Assembly (NCBI GenBank): GCA_027576995.1
Contig: JANBQC010000188.1
Span: 3,894-36,509, forward strand
DNA: 32,616 bases
Direction of reading: 5' to 3'
DNA from: Dimargaris cristalligena
Lineage: Eukaryota; Kickxellomycota; Dimargaritomycetes; Dimargaritales; Dimargaritaceae
The position numbers were made by a program, and so were the translations under genes. The notes beneath the pieces are model-generated. The model did no database searches. It saw only the letters and a program-made list of their open reading frames with translations, and had not been told where the DNA came from. Of this stretch, positions 21,273 through 30,182 are shown in pieces; position 1 is the stretch's first letter; each line of letters starts with the position of its first letter.

Positions 21273-23050
21273 GGTGGTGGCTGGAGGAGAGGAGGGGTGG
21301 AGGTGGGAAGAATGGGGTAAGGAAATGGGCTGGAAAGAAATGGAAAACGGCGGGAAGAGGAGGGAGCGGGACAGGTTACCGCTGTTCTACGGGTCTCGCT
21401 CTGGCCGTGTGAGGGGAGTGGTTCCCCTTCCCACACCTACGCCCCAGCTGCAGGTGCGATGGAGGTTGCACCTTCCTAATTAAACATTCTCCTTTGTGAC
21501 TCGCTGGTTGTTGTCTGTGCTCCAGGGACAAGGCCAAAAAGGGGAGGGCATATTACCGATGCATCGTATCGGCGTATTGATCCGGTTTTTTGTTCGGGAC
21601 TGAGACCCGGTAACAACGGCCCTTTGTGTCCCGGATTCCGCTCGACGGAGCCGATAAATCCGACGGATCGGGTGACCAAAACTCGTCATCACAAGGGACT
21701 CGCGCCTGACAAGATCAGGGCCATGTAAAACAGTCCAAAGGAGGCGCAATGATCCGTGCTGTGTCACAGGAGGGAGTTATGGGCAGCTCAGTAACGCTTT
21801 CTCGTTTTGGGAAGGTCTGGTGAGCAACCACTATCACCACACCCGGTGACTTATTCCAGGCCCAGGCCCAAGGATCACCGGCTACTTTTATAGGCGAGAG
21901 CTTTTCGGAGCCAATTAGATTAGTAGAGGAGAGTAGAGTAGTAGTGGATTGTACACTCCGCCCCACAGCACCCCGTCGCTTGGTTAATTTCCCTTCCTTC
22001 CTCCTTTATTTTCCCTATCAACTCAACTCAACTCAACGCCTATTCTCTTCCGCTATTATACTAGTTTGCTCCCGAGTTTTTCTGGTTTACCGAGCCGCTC
22101 GTTACTTACGGCCACCTAGTTGTTTATAGCTATATTATTACCAGCTGCCCTTGTTTTGTGCACCTGCACCCGAACCTACGACTCGACAACCACCGCCCCC
22201 CAAAAATAGGCTTTTCCACACCCGGCTAGTCTAATCCATTCAGCGGACGCGCCCACTCGCTTTAAAAAGCCCGCTGGTTTCACACCGCGTGCCAGTTTCC
22301 CGGTTTCAGTCCTGTCTGGTATAATACACTTCTACTTCTACCGTCTTCGCATTCCTTTTTGCTAGCATTGCCCTTTATTCTGTGCCTGGAATCCCCAGTC
22401 TCCCTTCTTACCTTCAATTCCATAGTCTCCCCTTGGCTAATCGACTGCGCTGCCTCGTCCCCGCTACACTCGCTTCGTTGCTTCCTCTTTGGTGCTCGCC
22501 ACCCACTCCCCTGCACCAGTAAGTACGCCATGCGTCAACGGACAGCCCCGTCTGAAACACCCCGCAACGGTTTAATTTTGTTCCCTTATATTCCGACTGG
22601 ACACGGGTTGGATTGAGTTATCAATTTTAATCCATACCCACAATGAAAATGAAGGGGTCAGCGGGTGCCCATTTAATGAGATTTCCAATGGGGGTACCTG
22701 AAACGCCCTGGGCTCTATTCCCCGGTGCGCTATCCCCCGATCCATATTATCCATGCAATCAAAGCGACCCTAATAGCCCCTGGCGGGGGGAAAGACTAGT
22801 AGTCAGTCCCCCACAGACCGTGCAAAGGGTTTATCCGAATTCTAATCAACTCATCACCATCATTAGGGTCGAGTTGCCTCAGAGGCTAACCGGGCATTCT
22901 GTCCCAATATAATCCCCGGTGCTCGCTCCTGGATTTCTCGTCAAATAACTGGTGAATTATACCCTTCCGTTTATCAACCCCATCCTTCCTCCATTAACCG
23001 AATTTCCCTTCCGCCGCCATTACCCCTATCCATTCTCCCCTCCGCCCGCC
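21273..23050. promoter_or_regulatory. Divergent intergenic region of aminoacylase and allantoicase genes
   Basis: The 1.78 kb between the two starts has no supported coding exon. Four TTATC motifs (GATAA on the minus strand) occur at 22618-22622, 22747-22751, 22831-22835 and 22971-22975, upstream of allantoicase, and one GATAA occurs near 21653. GATAA is the core site of fungal nitrogen-regulatory GATA factors. A short direct repeat of ACTCA units lies near 22020-22036. A GTAAGT after 22519 could be the donor of an intron in an allantoicase leader, but I cannot confirm it. Confidence 0.4.
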
Positions 23051-25843
23051 ATGGCTCTGCGTTCCCGTGTCCGTTCCGTCACTAGCCTCCTTAAACCCAT
23101 TAGCACTATGGGTAACCAGCAAAGCTCCAACCTCCCCGCCTACTACAACGCTGACCCGACCAACGAGGCCACTTTCCATGCGCTATCCAAGTACACCGGT
23201 AGGTCCCACTATGCTCTCCACCCCATCCTTCTTCATCTACAACCTAGTTGTCCCCTGGTCTCGATATCCGGTTTAACTAAACCGCCCCAATCACTTCAAC
23301 CATATTTTGCCCTGCATCTCCCCGCATTACGAGCTCAGACCTGGCCTCCAACCAACTCGGCAGTGAAATCGTTAGTGTTAGTGACGAGTTTTTCGCCGCC
23401 GCCCAGAACCTCCTGAAGCCCGGGCCGTCGGTTCAGGATAAGACCCGCGTTACTGGTAAGTTCCCCATATGGATGGCCGTGGGAAGCCCCCTTATATATA
23501 TATATTGGTAGACCCTTCTTTCAGCACTGATTAATTCATCAAGACCCGATATCTCTCTCTCTACTGATTCTTTTCCTGCCTGTTTACAGACCAGGGCGCC
23601 TGGTACGATGGCTGGGAAACTCGCCGTCACAATCACGCACACGACTGGTAAGTGCTTCTCTCTTCTTACTATTATTTTCCGCCGACTGATTTTATCCCGA
23701 TTGGGCATGCTGCCGACCCGCGCGTTACATGTGATGACTTTCATTTTGTACTTATGGGTCCCCTCCTGATCCAAGAGATGGATATAATATTTAACTCCGG
23801 CGTTATCCACCCCATCCCTCGTATGATTATTTTCTGCGGCGGCCTCCTCCCCTGCCTAATCGTTCAGGGTAATCATTAAGCTGGGCTTCTCCGGCTGCAT
23901 CGCCGGATTCGATATAGATACCGCCCACTTTAATGGCAATCACGCCCCGGTGGCCTCGGTGGACGCCTGTTATGTGTCTGAGGACGCTGGCCCTAATCCG
24001 GAATACAAGGTAAGCACATTTGCCTTAAGTGGCATTCCCTCTCTCTCACTCTCTCACACACTATCTCTTGCGGAATGAGTGCCCCTCCTAACCACTGGGT
24101 ATTACTTGGGCTTCTGCATCCTAATGCACTGGCCTGTTCTATTGCCATCATATTATTCACCATTGGTTAAATCATTATCGGTACTTTCTTCTTTGCTGGA
24201 CACGTTCCTTAGTGGGAGAATATTCTGCCCAAGGTTGACCTAGGCCCCTCCGCCCGTCATTTACTGGCTCTCTGGAATCCCCCGGCCGCCATTTTCAGTC
24301 ATGTCCGACTGAACATCTTTCCTGACGGCGGCGTGGTAAGCAAACACCCATCGATATCCCGATTTAATACACATACCGAGGTTTGCTTTTATCCGATCCC
24401 CTTCTTATCACGATCTACTCATCATTTATTTTTTCATTATACCTTGATACATGGTCCTCTGCATTCCTGCATTAATAGGCTCGGTTCCGTGTCTACGGCA
24501 ATGTGAAGCCCAAGTGGTCGCTTATCAGGTAAGGATTGCATTGCCCCTCGATGGCTTACTATACTGATCCAACTCGATTAAGGACGCCCCGGCAAAACGC
24601 CAGTATATCCTTTTCTGCTCCCCACTAGGAGGCTGCATATTCGAACATATATCCTTATCGTATCTAAACGCGCTGTATGCCTTTCTATATCCTAATTAAG
24701 CATCACCCCTTATAGCATTGACGAGGATATCGACCTGGCCAATGTGGGCAGTGGTGGCCGAGCTGTGGCCTGCAGTGATAGTCACTTTAGGTAAGTCTAT
24801 CCGATAAAGTCGTAGAATGGAAACCAACTTTGCCCCCACTATTCGTACCATCTCATGATATACCGGCTACTATCCGTTTACTTCGATTAAACGATTGTCG
24901 ACCATCACATGGCACAAATGCCGTCAGATTGAATGCCGGCATGCATACGGCCTCTTTAACTAACTCGTTACGCTTATTTACCCTCCCCCCTTATCCTTTA
25001 ATCGTCGCACCCATCAGCTCAATGAACAACCTCATCCTGCCGGGCCGCGGCAAAGTCATGATGGACGGCTGGGAAACCCGGCGCTCGCGGACTCCCAACC
25101 ATTCCGACTGGGTTACCATCAAGCTGGGGGCCACCGGCTACCTGGACAAGGCCGAAATCGACACGTACCAGTTTAAAGGCAACTTCCCCGAGGCAGCCAC
25201 CCTCCAGGCCTGCTACAGTTTGGAAGAGAACCCCGATGATGACCCCGATTGTTTCTGGTTCCAAATCCTGGCCAAGACCCGTTTGGAAGCCGACCGGGTG
25301 CACTTCGTGACCCTGAACCTGGCTAACCAGCCTTTTACCCACGTCAAACTCACCATTTATCCCGATGGCGGCGTCAAACGGCTCCGGGTGTACGGGCGGC
25401 ACTGTACCGACCAGGAAATCAAGATCCGTCTGCCCGTGGGAGCGTCCACTAAGTCGCCAAGTCAATCCGCCAATCACCAGCCACCCAAGGCACCGGTGAC
25501 CAAGCCCCGGGAAACTCCTACCAATGGGCATAACGCCGTGGCTGCCACTACTAATGGTAGCGGGAACGTAGAAATGGTCCTGACCACCACCGAATTTAGC
25601 ATCGAACGCACGATGGTCAACAACGGGGACCAGGCCACCACCACCACCACCACCCAGTCTTCGACCAGCCACGGTAAGAAGGCCCGCGCCCGTGCCCGTG
25701 AAGAGGACGACCACCATAACAACAACGACCAGGATGAAGCCGAGTCGCCCCGGTCCTCAACCCACTCGGCCACCGGATCTCTAAAGCGCCCTAAAAAGTC
25801 CAAGCAGCGGTCTCGCAATGGGAGTCTGTCCAAGACCCAGTAG
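23051..25843 (+). CDS. DAL2: Allantoicase with a long basic C-terminal tail (eight exons)
   Basis: Allantoicase splits allantoate into ureidoglycolate and urea in purine catabolism. My exons are 23051-23198, 23339-23455, 23590-23647, 23868-24009, 24213-24335, 24479-24528, 24716-24790 and 25018-25843, all GT-AG with consistent phase, giving 512 residues. The two allantoicase repeats are plain: the first has GAWYDGWETRRHN, then WVIIKLGFSG, FPDGGVARFRVYG; the second has VMMDGWETRRSR, WVTIKLGATG, YPDGGVKRLRVYG. DLASNQLGSEIVSVSDEFF precedes the first and VDLA-type IDLANVGSGGR joins them. The catalytic part ends near residue 370, the usual length of the family. About 130 further residues are Ser/Thr/Gln/Asn-rich with basic clusters KKARARARE (458-466) and KRPKKSKQRSR (494-504). 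Introns are confined to the first half. A second in-frame ATG at 23108 begins MGNQQSS. Confidence 0.95.
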
Positions 25844-26785
25844 TTTTGGTGCTGCACGCTCCTATACTTGTCTCATTATATAGACATCCATCTATATATA
25901 ACTATCAATTCGCCAGGCACCTTGAATTATCCGTTGCCTAATCGACCCGGGCATTCCTTTTTAGTTATCGCGTAGTAGTCTATTGTAGTTTATATAGTTT
26001 TTTAATTACCCCTATTTCAAGTCGGTCTTTCCAGGGTCGTTTCGAATAGCGAACGAGCTGATGGATGATGGTTCTTCTGGACCATATGTCTTCTCTGAGC
26101 CAGCATGGCGATTTGTTATACGTGATTGATCATTGTGAAGCGACCCTGTTTGCCCGCTCTATATACTGTTATTACTTCCGATAAACATGTTTTACAATTA
26201 CTAATTTATGTGAAGTGGGGTATGGCCGGGGTTACTATTTCCAAGAACTATTGGGATAATATAACGAGCTATTTGAGGAGGAAGAGCCTCCTTACTAGCT
26301 ATTGGAGTTTCTGAGAGTAACCTTCACGAATCCAGCCTATTGTTTAGTTTGTTTCTCTCTCTCCCCTACTGCTTAGTCCATTCAAAGTAGCAGCACCATT
26401 AAGCGAATCGGTGCACATTACACAGTTTCCCTCCCAGCCTAGCTTATTCCCTATTTAAGCCTGCTCTCCGGCTCTTTAGGATATTTTGGTTCCACTTTGG
26501 TTAGCCACTTCAGCGCCTCGAAATAATAAATACCGCGGCTTGTTATTGATTATACTGACTCAAACCCCTCCTATCGCCTCTATTTACTCAACCCTTCCAA
26601 AACCCATTGTCGACTCCGAGTAGTGGTTGAGACCACCACTGCCCAGCTCTGTCCTATTTCAACTTACATTCCACACCCCCGTCCTTTCATTCCCCCGCGT
26701 TGCTCTCCTAACCCTTACACACATATATATACACATCCCCCTTCCTCCATTCTCGGCCAACCCTAGCCACCGCCCTCCGCCTCCC
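25844..26785. other. Intergenic region between allantoicase and PARN
   Basis: About 0.9 kb with no recognisable gene. The first part is AT-rich 3' sequence; the last 200 bp are pyrimidine-rich and in frame with the downstream PARN gene, but without an ATG in that frame, so the ATG at 26786 is the start. Confidence 0.6.
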
Positions 26786-28919
26786 ATGGACATTACCCGC
26801 GACAACTTCGAAATCCACTTGGACTACATCCAAGAGTCTATCTCCGAGGCCAGTTTTATTGCCATCGATGCTGAATTCTCGGGGTTACACGTCGGTGCTG
26901 AAACCAAAGACGCGCCCAACGACACCCATGAGGACCGGTACCTCAAGAACCGGCGCATGGCCGAAGCTTACGACATTATCCAGTTCGGTCTCACCACCTT
27001 TATCTACCGGCCCGAGACCAGCACCACCACTACTACTGACAATTCCCCGGGGGTAGAGGACTCCATGACCCTGCACCGGCTCCGAACGTCGTTCCAGCTG
27101 GCCCCAAAGACCAGTTATGTGGACCCCGAAGAACCCCACCACCCGGCTTATTATGAGGCCCGGACGTTTAATTTTTACCTGTTTCCCACCACCGTATCCG
27201 TCGGACGGGCCCACCTTGACGTGATGGGATCGTTCCAGAATTCCGCCCTGGATTTCCTGGCCCGTTCGAAATTCGACTTCAATAAATGGATCACGGCCGG
27301 CATACCGTACATGAATCCGGCCCAAGTGGTCGAGTGTCGGTCGCGGCGGCAGGAGGAACTCCATAATGGACTGCCGGATATTCCGGTGGACGATAAGAGT
27401 GAACAATTCTACAGGCATTTAGAGTAAGTCACGAGAGGAACCGTCCGGTGCAACCCTTGTTCGGGTCGAAGGGTAGCTGAAACAGGCCAATCCGTCTCCT
27501 CCCTATCTATATATATATATATGTGACCCAATAGATGGCCCCACGATTTATGCTATATACAAGTATACTCAGGTTGATCAATCGATACCTTTTTATTTGT
27601 TCCATGACCTTGGCTTTATCTATCCTCCGCCACTCTAGCCGTAAACTGAAGAAATGGGCTTCTAACCCAAGCGCCCCTTTGAAATTAACCGTCTCCAGTA
27701 ATTACCAGAGGCGCTTAATTCACCAACACGTTCGAAGGTAAGCCTGGCCGAGTCTTATTTTTGTCCATGGTGGAGTGATTAACCATGGGTTCAGATACCG
27801 GTTGTTGCCCTCGTTTCTAAAGTCCCAACATCGTCAATGGGCTCCCCTTTGTAGGAGTACCGGCTGCGTACATCATCAATACCGGTGCTAATGAACCCCC
27901 CCCTCTACACCCGTACCTCTTACCCAACCTATACTATTATACAACAAACTAGCCTAGGACCGCGGTTCGTATCCAAGTCCTATGGGAATCATGTCCAAGT
28001 CACCTGTATTTCGAGCGAGCAAGCCAAAACCCGGAAAATGCAGCGCATCACCGAATTCGAAAACAATCTCAAGCGGGCCGAAGGGTTTTCCCAGGTCATT
28101 AAGATGCTCATCCGGGCCCGCAAACCACTCATTGGCCACAATATGTTTCTGGATCTCTGTCACTTGTACGACCAGTTCTGGGAGCGCCTACCACCCACCC
28201 TAGTCGAATTCCAGCGGGCCATCCATAAGCTGTTCCCCCGGATTTGGGACACGAAGAACATGGCCGAGGAAATCTTCAATTACGGCGGTGGGGATGGCAC
28301 CCATCACCAACTGGAGACAAAACTGGAGGACCTTTACCGGGATAACCGCCACGTGAAATGGGACTACCCCTACGTACGCCTCCACAATGAATTCAATCGC
28401 TACGAGTCCGACAAATTCCACGAGGCCGGCTTCGATTCGTTGATCACGGGGATTGTCTTTGCCCGTCTGCACCGCAGGTGGATGGAGGATATGGACCCCG
28501 GCTTGGAAGATCTGACCTACGAGATTAATTTCACCGATATCGACCTTATCAATATGGGCAATGCCGTACCCATGTATCAAATGAAGGAACGTCAACTACA
28601 CCTCGATGCCCCAGCCTGTAAGTCGCTTACTATACCCCAACTGGTTTTCTTGGCTATATTACAAAGTGTCTATCGCACACCATTATCGGACATGCGACTA
28701 GTTATGCTTATGGGTTTATACTTATATATATATATATTATATCTTCCGACATTTCAATCACCATGGCTTTTTCACATCTATCTAGTACGCGATCAAGCCG
28801 CTGCTTATCGGCGGAAGATCCGGACTAACGGCCTCGACTCTGACGATTATGATGAAGGCACCCCCGTAGAGGATATTGCTATTGGGATGCTTTCCAGTTG
28901 GATTGGCAGGCCCTACTAG
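26786..28919 (+). CDS. PARN: PARN-family poly(A)-specific ribonuclease, catalytically intact (four exons)
   Basis: PARN removes poly(A) tails and trims oligoadenylated small RNAs, acting as a homodimer. My exons are 26786-27423, 27639-27737, 27953-28617 and 28786-28919, giving 511 residues. All DEDDh residues are present: Asp28 and Glu30 in FIAIDAEFSG, Asp313 in GHNMFLDLCH, His402 and Asp407 in FHEAGFDSLITG. Other family blocks are FNFYLFPT, GFDFNKxxxxGIPYMN-like SKFDFNKWITAGIPYMN, the R3H-type NYQRRLIHQHVR and EGFSQVIKML. The exon 2-3 join was chosen because it aligns exactly with the tandem paralogue downstream. The C-terminus is short, and no RRM domain like that of the animal enzyme (639 residues) is seen. 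Intron 3 (168 nt) has a length divisible by three and no in-frame stop. Confidence 0.93.
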
Positions 28920-30182
28920 ACCCAGTCCCTATTTACTTTGGTGCGTGGAAAAGAGAGCCTTCCTTTACACTTTGGCTAGATGTTCCTACTTTTACCTAAG
29001 GATCCAACCCCCGACTGATCGCCCTGCCGTCGGTATGTACGTCATTTAAGTCGTATGCTTCAGTTCTATCTATGTTTTACAAAAATTCTATTATTTTCGA
29101 TACTCCTACACTTTTTGGATGTTCAACCTCTTATATTATTCTTGAATCCCCATATCATCCTATAGTATGCATGTACAACAGTTGTATCGTTCCCTCTATA
29201 CTACTCAGGCTTGTATATTATGTCTTAAACAAAAACTGGTTTGCTTAGTGTATTTTTCAGATTTATATAATAAATATCATAGTTCGAGTTTAGACTAAAC
29301 CTTTCACTATATTTGACAATACTTACTAAGAAATGGGTTTAATTCATACCGAATGTAGCAATGCGAAATATACTACTCCATTTAAATAATGACATGGTAT
29401 ACTTGACTTGATTGCGATGGCGAAGGAAGCAAGTAACTAAAGACAAGAATACCCACAGGAATATGGATGGGTAGATAAAATATGGGAGAAGTTCATCCAA
29501 GCTGTATAACGAAAAATCCATTAGATTCGGCAAATATAACTAGTTAAAAATACATTTCCCATATATTTTCCCATACACGTATAATGTAAATCCTTATATA
29601 GCTGGGCCGAATTTCACCCATATTGTGGTGTTCTGTATGGCACTTACTGAATGGCTTCCCCAACCCATTGAACAGGCAATGTTGATTTACTACCACGATT
29701 TTCTTAAATTAACATCCTCTCATTTATCCCGTTACCACTGTAACCACGACCCTTGATAACACCATGCCAGACCCCACCATTGTAGGCTTCTAAATACCGC
29801 CCAGTGTATATCGGCTATACAACACCTGTTCACTGTGGAGTTCTATCAGTAGACATACCCTTGTTCCCCCCCATTCAGCTCTGAACTCCCCCCAGCTTGA
29901 ATCGCGTCCATTTGGCATCCCATGGGTAAAATTGGAGATGTGCATTCCCAGATTCCTCAACCCGTGTACTCTACTTTTTTAAACCTTCCAATTAGTTCCG
30001 CATGCCTTCAATTGAGGCAAGCCCGGCGTTTTATCCACCCTCGTCCCCCTCATTCTCACTCCCCTTAGCTTATTCTATTTCCATTTTCCCCTTCGCCTTG
30101 AATCCACACACCTACGCCTCCATTGGCCCAGGGTGCAACCCTCGGTGAGACTCCTTCCCCCCCATTCTCCTCCCGCCCTTCC
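28920..30182. other. Intergenic region between the two PARN-family genes
   Basis: The first 550 bp are AT-rich 3' sequence. A 144-bp MITE-like element lies at 29480-29623. The remainder becomes pyrimidine-rich toward the second gene and presumably contains its promoter. No coding region is supported. Confidence 0.6.
29480..29623 (+). mobile_element. MITE-like element, copy B (144 bp)
   Basis: This element has the same length and orientation as the one at 14257-14400, aligns to it without gaps, and agrees at about 115 of 144 positions by hand. Its left end ATATGGGAG and the reverse complement of its right end share ATATGGG and a degenerate AGTTC/CAGCT(G/A)TATA block. It has no open frame of its own. 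It sits between the two tandem PARN-family genes, so it was inserted after, or independently of, the duplication of the coding parts. Confidence 0.72.

Noticed and set aside
22359..22616. 85-codon hydrophobic open frame upstream of allantoicase
   Set aside because: Composition reflects pyrimidine-rich DNA; no conserved motif and it is not in frame with the allantoicase exons. It may lie in a leader, but a coding role is unsupported.
26627..26785. In-frame N-terminal extension of the first PARN gene
   Set aside because: The frame is open but has no ATG before 26786, and the second copy starts at the homologous MDITR with Asp28/Glu30 in family numbering.
27823..27884. Possible extra PARN exon coding SPNIVNGLPFVGVPAAYIINTG
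   Set aside because: Phases can be made to fit, but it needs a non-consensus GTGCTA donor and a different downstream acceptor. The direct join of 27737 to 27953 gives VRSLGPRF, which matches the downstream paralogue (VRGFGPRY) residue for residue, so this segment is most likely intronic.
29339..29533. 64-codon open frame on the minus strand near the second MITE-like copy
   Set aside because: It overlaps the inverted-repeat element and AT-rich intergenic DNA, and the matching region of the other copy has no equivalent open frame.
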